DNA of 64,000 nucleotides from Alistipes sp. (GCA_023667265.1 JAMPAJ010000001.1:330798-394797), one strand, 5' to 3'. Positions 24,421 through 33,652 are shown, counted from the stretch's first letter. Translations and numbers: made by a program. The notes: generated from the sequence alone by a model not told the origin.

Positions 24421-26535
24421 TTATGAATTGCCGTATCCTACATATTCTGATCTGGGATTTACATAGACCTCAAATCTGCCTTCAATTCCGTCGCAGAATA
24501 TGAAGCTGTTGTTCACCAGCGTCTCTGCCCAGTACTCATACTGGTCTGAGAGACAGGGAATTATAATAAAATCATACTTGTCAGGATTTATTATCGCGCC
24601 GTTTTCATCAATGTCGTAGCCGTCAAAGATGTAGGCGTGCTTGTGGTCGGCAATGTGAGGGATCAGGAATGTGTCGGTGCCGATAGATGCCTCAAGCGGC
24701 AGATCGTCAAGCATCTGCTCTACCGAGTTAAGGTATTCCTTGTTGTTCTTATTATACTCCACATAGCCGAGATGCTGGGTGCAGGTGCCTATAGTCATTA
24801 TCATTGCAGCCGTGCCCAGGATAACGGGTATATCGTGCTTCGACCGCTGACTCATGTCGTCGAGGTTTATGATGCACATATAAAGCAGCATTACAACAGG
24901 TCCGAAGATGTACTGGAAGTTGACGTTTGCAGCATATCCATAGCCTGCGCCGATAACCAGATTCATTACGATAAAGGGTATCATAAGCAGATAGCGGCGT
25001 ATCTTCTTCGTAAAGAACGGAACAAACATCATAGGCGCCATTACCTGTATAAAGAATATCCGTGTATCGTCCCGGACAAGGAGACTGAACAGGTACGCAG
25101 GATCTGCGATAACATTCTTTACGACCTCTGCAAGACCGCCTGTCTCGTCGATCATCAGTATGCTGAATCGTGTACTCATCATAAACTGACCGTCGCCGTT
25201 TTTCGTGAGCCAATCGGTAATGAACATCATATAGCCCATCGAAAGCAGAGCCATTATAATGCCGTGTATGCGCTTTGCACTGCCCTTATGCTCGAAGAAC
25301 ATATACATGGCGATGCAGGCAACGTACAGCGGACAATCCTCCTTGACGATGCACACGAGAGCCGACATGATATAGAACATGATATAATTCTTCCGGTCGA
25401 CCGCCCAGAGCAGCCACATGATAAGCGTCGGCAGGAACGCATTCTCGTGAAATTCATAGTAACACGGCGCAACAAGTCCGATGCTGAACGCATATGCCAT
25501 ACACATGAAAATCAGCGAAAAGCCCTTCATGTTGTGGCGTTTTGCAATGAGAAACAGCGGAATCACGCCGCCCATTGCGAGAATAGCCTGGCTGACCAGC
25601 AGCGTTTCCGGCTTTGGTATGAGCTTGAATATCGGAACCAGGGTATAGAAAATATACGATGCATGGATGCGGAAATGCGACATCAGAACGTCACGCTCGC
25701 TGGAGGTGACAGCCGTTCCGTCAGTTATGAGCGAGTGGTACATCTGTACGAAAAGTCCGAAGTCGTGAGCAGCCGTTCCGAAGTTCTGGTGCTTGGCTAC
25801 AGTCGATATTGAGATAAAATATGCAACAAGTCCCGACATGACGAGTACGACGATACCGCAGACCCACCAGGGAATCTTATCGAATATTTTCCGGGATCTC
25901 AGCGTTCCGAGGCAGTAGTAGATGAACGCACAGGAGACCATCATTACGCCGAAACTCAGGTTGAAATCATTGGCGCGCCACAGAAGCGTGAAGTCGAAAT
26001 AAAAAATGGCGGCAATGGCGAGCACCTGATCCTGAATACAGTATTTCTTCGGTATGACCAGGTGAATAACCGACATTAAAATAAACGCGCAAGCCATAAG
26101 CAGGAAGGTCGTTCCTATATTGACCTTTGGCACGAAATCGCGCCAGCCTGCCACAGCGGTAATATTATCCGCCTTGATTCTGACTATATTTACAGCCGAA
26201 AAGAAGAAGAATACCGCGATAAACCGGACAAGCAGCATACCTGGCAAGCCCATTTTTTTAAGCACCGCGGAAACCTTTCCCATAGCGGCGTTTACCGGCT
26301 GCATACGCTCTTTGATAAGATCGAGAAGCGTCGGTTCTCTTTCAAGAACAGCTTCTCCGTTTTCTGAGATCTGCACCTGCTCGCCGTCATCCTGCGTATT
26401 TTCCGCCAACCTGTCCTCCTGAACCGAATCTGCCTGTTCCAGCGGCTCCACCTTCTCCCCCGCCTGCCCGGACAATGATTTGTCATTTTCAGGCTTCGGA
26501 GCACTTTTTTTATTCTTATTTGATTTTTTACTCAT
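24421..26535 (-). CDS. DUF2079-type polytopic membrane protein
   Basis: This 704-residue protein has a long charged, Lys/Glu/Gln-rich cytoplasmic N-terminus (about 1-110) and then roughly 12 hydrophobic helices. The central pattern, with FGLFVQMYHSLITDG near the first extracytoplasmic loop and CYYEFHENAFLP later, matches the DUF2079 family, which is related in topology to GT-C glycosyltransferases. Function is unknown; transfer of a lipid-linked sugar is a guess from topology. The soluble tail after about residue 610 contains DDLPLEASIGTD. I start it at ATG 26535, preceded by GAGGAAGG; an upstream TTG start is possible. It is a single-gene unit with its own promoter and terminator. Confidence 0.85.
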   Translation of the reverse strand: MSKKSNKNKKSAPKPENDKSLSGQAGEKVEPLEQADSVQEDRLAENTQDDGEQVQISENGEAVLEREPTLLDLIKERMQPVNAAMGKVSAVLKKMGLPGMLLVRFIAVFFFFSAVNIVRIKADNITAVAGWRDFVPKVNIGTTFLLMACAFILMSVIHLVIPKKYCIQDQVLAIAAIFYFDFTLLWRANDFNLSFGVMMVSCAFIYYCLGTLRSRKIFDKIPWWVCGIVVLVMSGLVAYFISISTVAKHQNFGTAAHDFGLFVQMYHSLITDGTAVTSSERDVLMSHFRIHASYIFYTLVPIFKLIPKPETLLVSQAILAMGGVIPLFLIAKRHNMKGFSLIFMCMAYAFSIGLVAPCYYEFHENAFLPTLIMWLLWAVDRKNYIMFYIMSALVCIVKEDCPLYVACIAMYMFFEHKGSAKRIHGIIMALLSMGYMMFITDWLTKNGDGQFMMSTRFSILMIDETGGLAEVVKNVIADPAYLFSLLVRDDTRIFFIQVMAPMMFVPFFTKKIRRYLLMIPFIVMNLVIGAGYGYAANVNFQYIFGPVVMLLYMCIINLDDMSQRSKHDIPVILGTAAMIMTIGTCTQHLGYVEYNKNNKEYLNSVEQMLDDLPLEASIGTDTFLIPHIADHKHAYIFDGYDIDENGAIINPDKYDFIIIPCLSDQYEYWAETLVNNSFIFCDGIEGRFEVYVNPRSEYVGYGNS

Positions 26536-26588
26536 TCTATCCTTCCTCAACTAAAGATTTTTCTTATATCTAAAGAAATGCCACTATA

Positions 26589-26617
26589 ATTATACCAAAA
26601 GCGACCTATAATGTCAA
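26589..26617 (-). promoter_or_regulatory. Promoter of the DUF2079 gene
   Basis: On the minus strand, -35 TTGACA (26617-26612), 17-bp spacer, -10 TATAAT (26594-26589), a perfect consensus. Confidence 0.88.
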
Positions 26618-26627
26618 GGGAAATTCA

Positions 26628-26656
26628 CAAAAAAAGCACTGCCATCCGACAGTGCT
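26628..26656 (-). terminator. Terminator after the cohesin-like lipoprotein
   Basis: On the minus strand AGCACTG...CAGTGCT is followed by TTTTTTT. Confidence 0.88.
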
Positions 26657-26675
26657 TCTTATATTTGCAGATCTG

Positions 26676-27605
26676 TTAATCAGCGTCAGCATCGTTTGCG
26701 CCGATCTCGGTCTGTTTTGCGATCTCCTCGTACTCTCCTGTTGCACAGGCGTCAACGAACTCCATAGCATTGGTATCGTAGTAGAACCATATCATGAATG
26801 CTGCAAGACCGGAGTTGTTCTTGATGCTGATATAGCAGTCCACAGTATCGCCCTGCTTGCAGGCAACATTGCTTGCATAGAGAATGTACTCGCCTGTCTC
26901 GGCAGACATATCCTGCGCATCAATAGCACCGTTGTTAACTCTGATAGTACCGTTTGAGACCTTGCTCGGCTTTACGGAAACGCCGGCAATGGTAGAATAC
27001 TGCGGAACGAGTCTCAGCGTATAGTCGCCGTCAGGAGCGTCGTCCTTTACCTTGAATGTGATCTTGAGCATCTCGTCCTCGAAGTACTTGTTAACATCGC
27101 CCGAAATATCAAGCCACATAGCGTATCTGCCTTTTTCGGCAGGAGTATAAGGAGCATCTGTCTCCTCCTGAGCAGCCTGTGTGGGTGTTGACGGAGTCTC
27201 TGCCGGCTTAACAACGATCTGGGTAACGACTGCGACCTCTGTAGCGGGCTCTCCTGCTGCGTCTGTAGCCTGTTCGCCGCTGGGCTCGGTAACATATACG
27301 ACCTCTGTTACGGGCTCACCTGCCGCGTCGGTAACTTCCTCAATGACCTCCTCTGTGGCAGGCTCAGCGCTTTCAGCCTCTGTAGCCTCGGCAACCGGAT
27401 CGGCAGCGTTGAGATTCAGCGTAGTGTCGCCAACCTCAATATCAACGCTCTCGTCATCGACGCCGAACTGAAGAGGATAATACTTTTCACCCTCTTTAAG
27501 GCTGGTCTGATCCTTACTCTTATCTTTTGCACAGCCGACAAGCCCTGTCATGGCAACTGCAAGAACTGAGACCAATGCAATAATTCTTTTTCTGATATTC
27601 TTCAT
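26676..27605 (-). CDS. Lipoprotein with cohesin-like segments in permuted order
   Basis: This 309-residue protein starts with a lipoprotein signal peptide (KKR... hydrophobic core, lipobox LVGC, Cys25). Residues about 60-155 are a low-complexity Thr/Glu/Pro/Ala linker with repeats of TDAAGEP. The C-terminal half has two cohesin-like stretches. LKITFKVKDDAPDGDY with a following GTIRVNNG (about 178-225) resembles the end of a cohesin module. ACKQGDTVDCYISIKNN and LAAFMIWFYYDTNAMEF (about 246-286) resemble the beginning of one. The order is thus end-then-start. It could be a circularly permuted cohesin or remnants of two modules. Surface attachment is likely; dockerin binding is unproven. AAAGGA precedes the start. 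It is a single-gene unit. Confidence 0.75.
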   Translation of the reverse strand: MKNIRKRIIALVSVLAVAMTGLVGCAKDKSKDQTSLKEGEKYYPLQFGVDDESVDIEVGDTTLNLNAADPVAEATEAESAEPATEEVIEEVTDAAGEPVTEVVYVTEPSGEQATDAAGEPATEVAVVTQIVVKPAETPSTPTQAAQEETDAPYTPAEKGRYAMWLDISGDVNKYFEDEMLKITFKVKDDAPDGDYTLRLVPQYSTIAGVSVKPSKVSNGTIRVNNGAIDAQDMSAETGEYILYASNVACKQGDTVDCYISIKNNSGLAAFMIWFYYDTNAMEFVDACATGEYEEIAKQTEIGANDADAD

Positions 27606-27636
27606 GTTAAACTATCCTTTCGGTAATCTGTTATTC

Positions 27637-27691
27637 GGGCAAAACATATGGCATCTGCCGCACAATCTTCGTGCTGTGTTGCCATATGCCC
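27637..27691 (-). promoter_or_regulatory. 5' UTR stem-loop of the lipoprotein gene
   Basis: The RNA reads GGGCATATGGCA ... TGCCATATGTTTTGCCC, a long stem with a GCAC/GTGC inner stem. It starts a few bases after the predicted transcription start. It may stabilise the message. Confidence 0.6.
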
Positions 27692-27706
27692 TTTTCTCTA
27701 CCTACT

Positions 27707-27735
27707 ATTATACACAAGTCCGATTCATTTGTCAA
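27707..27735 (-). promoter_or_regulatory. Promoter of the cohesin-like lipoprotein
   Basis: On the minus strand, -35 TTGACA (27735-27730), 17-bp spacer, -10 TATAAT (27712-27707). Confidence 0.88.
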
Positions 27736-27924
27736 GTCTGTGAGAAAATTGTTATCAATTATTCACTTTGCTGTCACATTTCTGATAAACAAGGCGTATA
27801 ATAGCTTTTGGAAATAGTATTTTTACAGCTCGCAAAAGCACTTGCAATTCTTCAAAATATATTTCAGAACCTGTCTTCATAGGAAAAAACGAGTGGCTCA
27901 TATTATAAATACAGGCTCTTATAG

Positions 27925-28050
27925 TGGGGCTGCCTCTTACTGGCAAGTCCGCGTTCAAAAAAATTGTAACTGAAAAAATTTCACGCGTATGTTGCATTTT
28001 TGCAGTTAATATGTTATAAGCGGAGAGCCTCCGCTGGCAGTTTCACGCTG
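27925..28050 (+). repeat. Two degenerate repeat copies and an upstream promoter-like unit
   Basis: 27736-28085 has no gene. GTGGGGCTGCCTCTTACTGGCAAGTCCGCG at 27925 is a degenerate copy of the AGC-triloop repeat. At 27992-28019 there is a TTGCAT ... TATAAG promoter-like unit, then GCGGAGAGCCTCCGC (6-bp stem, AGC loop) and TGGCAGTTTCACGCTGTAAT at 28019-28050. The same promoter-hairpin order recurs at 47400-47462 on the other strand. Confidence 0.65.
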
Positions 28051-28085
28051 TAATTTTTTTAATTCAAATTTATCCCACGCGTGGC

Positions 28086-28114
28086 TTGCATTTTTGCAGT
28101 TTATATGTTATAAT
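28086..28114 (+). promoter_or_regulatory. Promoter of smpB
   Basis: -35 TTGCAT (28086-28091), 17-bp spacer, -10 TATAAT (28109-28114) with an upstream TGT (extended -10). Confidence 0.82.
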
Positions 28115-28147
28115 CTAAATATGAAACTATCTGACAGGAGGATAAGT

Positions 28148-28612
28148 ATGCGATCTAAGGGAACTAAAACAATCGCCGAAAACAGAAAGGCACGCCACGA
28201 ATACTTCGTTCTTGAATCATACGAGGCAGGGATCGAGCTTGTGGGAACTGAGGTCAAATCCATACGCCAAGGCTCGGTCAATCTGAAGGACGCATGGTGC
28301 TCTATTGATAAGGGAGAGCTTTTTGTCCGCGGTATGCATATTTCGCCCTATGAAAAGGGCAATATATTCAATCGCGACCCTATGCGCGTCAGAAAGCTGC
28401 TGATGCACAAGCGTGAGATCAATAAGCTGTTCGGTACAGTAAAGCAGGACGGCCTTTCTCTTATCCCTCTGAGCATTTACTTCAAGGATTCAAAGGTAAA
28501 GCTTCAGCTTGGACTTTGCAAGGGTAAAAAGCTATATGACAAGCGCGCGGACGCAGCCAGGCGTGACGCAAGCCGCGAGATAGACCGGACTATGAAAAGC
28601 CGTAATCGCTGA
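28148..28612 (+). CDS. smpB: SsrA-binding protein
   Basis: SmpB (154 aa) binds tmRNA and brings it to stalled ribosomes for trans-translation. The OB-fold core shows [33 protein letters not shown] and the [12 protein letters not shown] strand; the basic C-terminal tail ([21 protein letters not shown]) inserts into the empty mRNA channel. ATG 28148 follows CAGGAGG by 6 nt; the reading frame is open further upstream, but without an RBS. The SGNH hydrolase gene starts 12 bp downstream. I see no ssrA gene in the window. Confidence 0.96.
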   Translation: MRSKGTKTIAENRKARHEYFVLESYEAGIELVGTEVKSIRQGSVNLKDAWCSIDKGELFVRGMHISPYEKGNIFNRDPMRVRKLLMHKREINKLFGTVKQDGLSLIPLSIYFKDSKVKLQLGLCKGKKLYDKRADAARRDASREIDRTMKSRNR

Positions 28613-28624
28613 GAGGAGCTGCCT

Positions 28625-29629
28625 ATGATAAAACGAATTGCCGCTTCACTTTCCGCCGGACTTATTTTTCTTGCTTCGGTGGGATGCAGTATGACTAAGC
28701 GCGACCTTGAAAAGACTGAAATTACTACGGAGGTTCCGGTCGTAATGACATTTCTCGGAGATTCCATAGCTGCCGGCTACGGTCTCGACGGCTATACTGC
28801 GTCCGATAACTACAGCTGCCCGGATTCCTATGCCAATATACTCGGAGAACGGTACGCCAATGAGCTTGGAGACGATATTCCGCATAAAATGTATAATTTA
28901 GCGGTTTCAGGCGATAAGACCTCAGACCTGATGGCTCACCTTGAAACAGACGAATTTTCCGACGCTCTCGGGCAGAGCAGCGCAGTTGTAATATCTATCG
29001 GAGGCAACGACCTTCTGGGAGTTATTTTCGACGCACTGGAGAATATAGGTCTGTCCGCAGAAACAGGAGAATTTGACCTTGATAGTATAAATATTTTTGC
29101 GGCAGCCTCTGCGCTGATAAGTCTGGAGGAGGACATTGATAAAGCGCTGACGTCATTTGAGGATAGCATTGCGGCTGTGGCTGAATCGGTGCAGGAAAAA
29201 ACTGACGGAGATATTTACATACAGACTCTGTATAACCCGTTGGAGGTTTTCGACAGTATCCAGATGCTGACGGATTTTGCCAATGAAAAGATCGGCAGAT
29301 TGAATGAAATAATAAAAAGCGGCTCCGCGGAATACGGTTACAGAGTGATCGACGTTGCGTCTGAATTTGAGGGCAGAAACGGCGAGCTGACGAGAATAAA
29401 CAGCTTTGATATCCACCCGGATGAGGAGGGGCACGCCGTTATTGCCGAGCTGGTCGATAAGTCCCTGAGAAGCAGGAGATATACTTTTGTTATTGAGGAA
29501 TACGGCAAGCCGTATCTTCCTCTGTCAACAATAATGCTCATTCTTGCCGGATTATGCGCCATGCTTGTTGTTGTGTTCATTGCGATCCCTAAGCTTTTCA
29601 AAAAGCACGAGCCGGAACAGGAAAAATAG
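28625..29629 (+). CDS. SGNH/GDSL-family hydrolase, membrane-anchored
   Basis: This 334-residue protein has an N-terminal signal peptide ending near SVGC, possibly lipidated at Cys21 although the lipobox is atypical. A second hydrophobic helix at about 299-319 is followed by a basic tail, so it may be anchored at both ends. The SGNH blocks are clear: GDSIAAGYG (catalytic Ser, near 46), the LAVSG block with its Gly, GGND (near 121), and DIHP with the catalytic His (near 265). Such enzymes are esterases or lipases acting on acyl groups of lipids, polysaccharides or peptidoglycan. GAGAGGAG precedes the ATG. It appears co-transcribed with smpB. Confidence 0.86.
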   Translation: MIKRIAASLSAGLIFLASVGCSMTKRDLEKTEITTEVPVVMTFLGDSIAAGYGLDGYTASDNYSCPDSYANILGERYANELGDDIPHKMYNLAVSGDKTSDLMAHLETDEFSDALGQSSAVVISIGGNDLLGVIFDALENIGLSAETGEFDLDSINIFAAASALISLEEDIDKALTSFEDSIAAVAESVQEKTDGDIYIQTLYNPLEVFDSIQMLTDFANEKIGRLNEIIKSGSAEYGYRVIDVASEFEGRNGELTRINSFDIHPDEEGHAVIAELVDKSLRSRRYTFVIEEYGKPYLPLSTIMLILAGLCAMLVVVFIAIPKLFKKHEPEQEK

Positions 29630-29638
29630 AAACAGCAG

Positions 29639-29668
29639 AACGCCCTGTTTTTTCAGGGCGTTCCTTTG
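29639..29668 (+). terminator. Terminator after the SGNH hydrolase
   Basis: AACGCCCTG/CAGGGCGTT stem with a T6 loop, followed by CCTTTGCATTTT. It lies between convergent genes. Confidence 0.75.
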
Positions 29669-29672
29669 CATT

Positions 29673-30410
29673 TTACAAAATAATATAATTTTTGCTTGCA
29701 TATCCAAGGTAGTCCCGGTAGCTTACGACATACCATCCCTCATATTCTCCGTATATGAGAACTGCGCTGTTATTGGGGATCCTGCCGATTATGCTGCCTT
29801 CCATTGAGGGATAATTACGTATATTAAGATTTCCTCCTCCTGTGGAGACCATGCCGTAACGCGGCGTTGCAGGCGGAATAAAGGGGATTCCGAAGTAGTC
29901 GCAGAGAGAGACTGCAAGAACTCGTGCAATAGCCTCCAGATTGTTTTTCAGCCATGCTTCGTCGGCATAGTTGTCATGATAGCCAAGCTCGCAGAGCACT
30001 GCAACGGCGCGCGTATTCAGCACCTCTCCCAGATTTGTGGCAGGGACGGCACGGCACTTTTCCGGCAGCGGATAGATGCTTTTCAAATTATTGGCTATGA
30101 TATTCGCAAGGGCTTCGCTGAGACGGCTTCGGGGTGCAAAGTACACATCAATGCCCCGAAGCTTTCCGGCAAGACTTTCCGGAGCAGCATTTGAGTGGAG
30201 AGCAAGGTGGACGTCATAATTTCCTGCATTTGAATCTGCAATTGCGCCCTGAACATTCCTGTCAGGATCGTTTCTCGTAAATGCAATACCGCAGGACAGC
30301 AGATAGGGCTCCAGCTTGTCGGCAAGAAGATTCATATACAGCTCTTCATTGCCCTCTGTAGCATATTTATTCCATTCCTGAGTTGAAGGACTTAAAAATA
30401 TCTTTGGCAT
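29673..30410 (-). CDS. N-acetylmuramoyl-L-alanine amidase-like protein with SH3b domain
   Basis: This 245-residue protein has an Amidase_3-type fold (about 1-175) and a C-terminal SH3-like domain (about 185-245; GNLNIRNYPSMEGSIIGRIP is the usual start). Candidate zinc and catalytic positions are Glu in TEGNEE, His in LALHSNA and Glu in CELGYHDN. The usual first zinc His (HGG) is replaced by a Q-E-W-N segment near the N-terminus, as in some clostridial relatives, so activity should be tested. There is no signal peptide, so export would need another route or lysis. GGTGAT precedes the ATG. Confidence 0.78.
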   Translation of the reverse strand: MPKIFLSPSTQEWNKYATEGNEELYMNLLADKLEPYLLSCGIAFTRNDPDRNVQGAIADSNAGNYDVHLALHSNAAPESLAGKLRGIDVYFAPRSRLSEALANIIANNLKSIYPLPEKCRAVPATNLGEVLNTRAVAVLCELGYHDNYADEAWLKNNLEAIARVLAVSLCDYFGIPFIPPATPRYGMVSTGGGNLNIRNYPSMEGSIIGRIPNNSAVLIYGEYEGWYVVSYRDYLGYASKNYIIL

Positions 30411-30433
30411 ATTATCACCGCTTTCTTTTTTTC

Positions 30434-30463
30434 ATTATATGCACAGGATTTATAAATTGACAA
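30434..30463 (-). promoter_or_regulatory. Probable promoter of the amidase gene
   Basis: On the minus strand TTGTCA (30463-30458), 18-bp spacer, TATAAT (30439-30434), 23 bp before the start codon. It overlaps the tail of the upstream gene's terminator. Confidence 0.55.
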
Positions 30464-30495
30464 AAAATGACCGCTGCATTTTTTTCAGCGGTCAT
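30461..30495 (-). terminator. Terminator after the ABC transporter gene
   Basis: On the minus strand ATGACCGCTG (30495-30486) pairs with CAGCGGTCAT (30476-30467), followed by TTTTTTG. Confidence 0.88.
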
Positions 30496-30512
30496 TTGTT
30501 TTTTATAAGAAA

Positions 30513-33500
30513 TTATTCGCTTCTGAGAGCCTCAACAGGATCTTTGCGCTTTGCCACGCCGGAGGGGATAAGTCCGGCAATAAACGTCAGCAGCATACTG
30601 ATAGCGACAAGTATAACTGCGCCTGCTGCAGGAAGCGTTGAGCTGAGTCCGTCAAGGTCTGTCAGCGTGTGGATAATGAGGTTGATCGGAATGTTAAGGA
30701 GCAGCGTTGCACCGATTCCGATAAGTCCTGCGCACAATCCCACAAGAAGCGTCTCCGCATTGAATACAGTGGAAACGTTGTGCTTTGAAGCGCCGATAGC
30801 GCGAAGAATACCGATCTCACGGGTACGCTCCAGAACGGAGATGTAGGTGATAATACCTATCATGATGGACGATACGACAAGCGAAATTCCTACAAATGCT
30901 ATCAGCAGATAGGAAATACCGCTGATAATTGCAGTTATCGACGACATAAGAAGCGCAACCATATCGGTGTAGTGGATAACATCCTCTTCAGCCTTGCCCT
31001 TATTGTAACGCTCGATAGCGTCGGATATCTCATCCTTGTTTTCAAAGCTGTTGGTATAGATATTGACGGAGGACGGATCAGTCATATCGGCAACGCCGAG
31101 CTGCTTCATAATATCCTCGTGTGTGTAATCGGAGATCTCCTGCGGTGTAAATTCGTCGCATACGAGTGCGTAAACGTCAGTTGTAAGCTTAGCCTTGTCA
31201 AGGGCGGCGGCAAGCTCTTCATTTGTCATAGGAGCAAGCTGTGCCTGAACCTGCATGGCATATTCCTGTACGATCTGAGCTGCAACAGCTTCACGGGCAA
31301 ATTCCACGACCTGCTCATCGGTCATAGAGTCGAGATAGCCCTTTATCTGTGACGCGTCAATGCCGTATTCGGCAGCATAGACCTCTTCTATCTGCTTGAT
31401 AAATTCATCCTTATCGAACTCCTCCATCATCATATCGACCTGCATCTGAGTCTGCGACGGGTCGGGCTGAGACATGGCGAAACGGTAGATCTCTGCCTTT
31501 TTGTCGTTGGAGGCGGCTGCAATGAAATCCTTGGCGATCTGTGCCTTTTCCTCTGGAGTGGGTTCAACATAATCGTCCGTCATGAACTTTGTGCCGGTTA
31601 TCAGGTCGTTTTCAGTGTCCGAAGCCTGCGCCTTAACAAGGGCAGATTCGTTTGTTTTATTGATAGCATATTCCGTCAGCTCTGCGGTGTATCCTACATA
31701 GCTGCTTATCATACGACCTTTCGCGTCCTCACTGGGACGGATAAAGCCTACTATCTTCAGCTCTGTTCCGACATCGTTGGAGGTGTACAGATAATCCATT
31801 CCGGTATCGGTAGCCGCCAGATCTGTGCAGGAGGAGCTGCCCTCGGTGTACTGATATGTCTCATAGGGAAGGATCATCTTGAACTTCTTATTCATAATAT
31901 CGTCAAGCTCCCACTCTGTCTGACCGTAATCAGCGATAGAAGTATCGCTCATAACGTCCTGAATGTGCTGTGAGAACATTTCCGGATCTTTAAGTCCCAT
32001 AGCGAAGAGGATAAAGTCGGGTATCTCGTTATTTTCCGTGAGCACCACAACTACCTCATCGTAGCTGTCGGGCCATTCGCCCTTTACAAGCTCATACTGG
32101 CTCTTCACCATTTCATGAACTCCTGTGCCGTCCTCGTTGGGCATCATTTCCTCCATTACATTAAAGCCCATAGCCTTCATCTGTGAGGACATATCGCTTC
32201 CGCCCATCATCTGGCTCATCATCGGGTTGTCGTTCATTCCGAAGGCGTCGGCATATAAATTCATGAAATCGACCTTGATTATCTCGCCGTCCGGAGTTTC
32301 AGTGTAGACATTCATAGGAATGTCGTAGGTATAATGGAGAGCTGTGGAATATTCAGCAATCTGCTCATCCGTATCAAGAAACGCCTTGAAGTCCTTCATG
32401 TTATTGATCTGCTTTGCGGAGGAGTTAATGGAGTTGAACATATCGTACACCATCGTATTGGCGTACAGCTTATCGTCGGCAAACTCCTTGTTCTCCTGCG
32501 CCTGCTGGTTTTCCATCATGGCGTTGAGCATACCGGAAGCGTCTGCATTTTCACGATTTATCTGCAAGGGATACGAAGAAAGGGTTTCTTCCTGTATATC
32601 GTTGATGTAGTTGTTGATTCCGGTCGAAAGAGAAAGGATGGTCGCGATTCCGATAATACCGATAGAACCTGCAAAGGCCGTCAGGAAGGTACGTCCCTTT
32701 TTCGTAAGCAGGTTATTCAGCGAGAGTGAGACCGCAGTCGGGAAGGACATGGACACACGTTTTTTCTTGCCTGTCTGTTCCTCCTTTGGCTTTGAAGCCA
32801 TAATCTCGGCAGCCTCTTCGTCGGAGCAGGGATTGCTGTCGTCCAGAACCTTTCCGTCCTTGACCTTGACGATACGATTTGCGTAGTCCTCGGCAAGCTC
32901 AGGGTTATGAGTTACCATAATAACGAGCTTATCCTTGGCAACCTCCTTCAGCAGCTCCATTACCTGGATGGAGGTTTCGCTGTCCAGAGCGCCGGTGGGC
33001 TCATCGGCGAGGAGAATATCCGGGTTATTTATAAGCGCACGTGCGATAGCCACACGCTGCATCTGTCCGCCGGACATCTGATTCGGTTTCTTATGAAGCT
33101 GATTTCCGAGACCAACCTTTTCAAGCGCTTCCTTGGCGCGTTTTTTTCTTTCGGACTTTGATATTCCGGAGATCGTCAGTGCAAGCTCAACGTTAGCGAG
33201 AACGGACTGATGAGGTATCAGGTTATAGCTCTGGAAAACGAAGCCGATAGAGTGGTTTCTGTAGGCGTCCCAGTCCCTGTCCTTATATTTTTTTGTAGAA
33301 ATACCGTTGATGATCAGGTCGCCGGAGGTGTACTGATCAAGTCCTCCTATGATGTTGAGCATAGTGGTCTTTCCGCAGCCAGAATGACCGAGTATAGCCA
33401 CAAACTCGTTTTCACGGAAGTTAATGCTGACACCGTTGAGCGCGGTTACGACATTTTCGCCGCTGCCGTATTTCTTAACGACATTTTTCAGTTGAAGCAT
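30513..33500 (-). CDS. ABC transporter, fused ATPase and FtsX/MacB-type permease
   Basis: This 995-residue protein combines a LolD/MacB-like ATPase (1-230) and a permease. Walker A is GHSGCGKTT (near 38), the signature is MSGGQ (near 144) and Walker B is LLADEPTGALD. One membrane helix follows (about 268-292, GSIGIIGIATILSLS). A large extracytoplasmic domain of about 560 residues, acidic and Met/Gln-rich, comes next. Three C-terminal helices (about 855-980) include the FtsX core VLERTREIGILRAIGAS. This topology fits mechanotransmission transporters that do not move substrate through the bilayer. The substrate is unknown; lipoprotein or peptide handling is possible. AAAGGA precedes the ATG. 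It forms a single-gene unit. Confidence 0.9.
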   Translation of the reverse strand: MLQLKNVVKKYGSGENVVTALNGVSINFRENEFVAILGHSGCGKTTMLNIIGGLDQYTSGDLIINGISTKKYKDRDWDAYRNHSIGFVFQSYNLIPHQSVLANVELALTISGISKSERKKRAKEALEKVGLGNQLHKKPNQMSGGQMQRVAIARALINNPDILLADEPTGALDSETSIQVMELLKEVAKDKLVIMVTHNPELAEDYANRIVKVKDGKVLDDSNPCSDEEAAEIMASKPKEEQTGKKKRVSMSFPTAVSLSLNNLLTKKGRTFLTAFAGSIGIIGIATILSLSTGINNYINDIQEETLSSYPLQINRENADASGMLNAMMENQQAQENKEFADDKLYANTMVYDMFNSINSSAKQINNMKDFKAFLDTDEQIAEYSTALHYTYDIPMNVYTETPDGEIIKVDFMNLYADAFGMNDNPMMSQMMGGSDMSSQMKAMGFNVMEEMMPNEDGTGVHEMVKSQYELVKGEWPDSYDEVVVVLTENNEIPDFILFAMGLKDPEMFSQHIQDVMSDTSIADYGQTEWELDDIMNKKFKMILPYETYQYTEGSSSCTDLAATDTGMDYLYTSNDVGTELKIVGFIRPSEDAKGRMISSYVGYTAELTEYAINKTNESALVKAQASDTENDLITGTKFMTDDYVEPTPEEKAQIAKDFIAAASNDKKAEIYRFAMSQPDPSQTQMQVDMMMEEFDKDEFIKQIEEVYAAEYGIDASQIKGYLDSMTDEQVVEFAREAVAAQIVQEYAMQVQAQLAPMTNEELAAALDKAKLTTDVYALVCDEFTPQEISDYTHEDIMKQLGVADMTDPSSVNIYTNSFENKDEISDAIERYNKGKAEEDVIHYTDMVALLMSSITAIISGISYLLIAFVGISLVVSSIMIGIITYISVLERTREIGILRAIGASKHNVSTVFNAETLLVGLCAGLIGIGATLLLNIPINLIIHTLTDLDGLSSTLPAAGAVILVAISMLLTFIAGLIPSGVAKRKDPVEALRSE

Positions 33501-33553
33501 AGTTTTTATCCTTTCTAAATAACAATTCGCTTGATAATTAAACGACTAATTTT

Positions 33554-33582
33554 ATTATAGCACTTTGACGAATAAATGTCAA
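33554..33582 (-). promoter_or_regulatory. Promoter of the ABC transporter gene
   Basis: On the minus strand, -35 TTGACA (33582-33577), 17-bp spacer, -10 TATAAT (33559-33554). Confidence 0.88.
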
Positions 33583-33652
33583 TTGGTTTGGTAATATTTC
33601 ACAGAACTTTCATATTTAAATAAACTATCGTAAATTATAAGCATCTCAGTGG

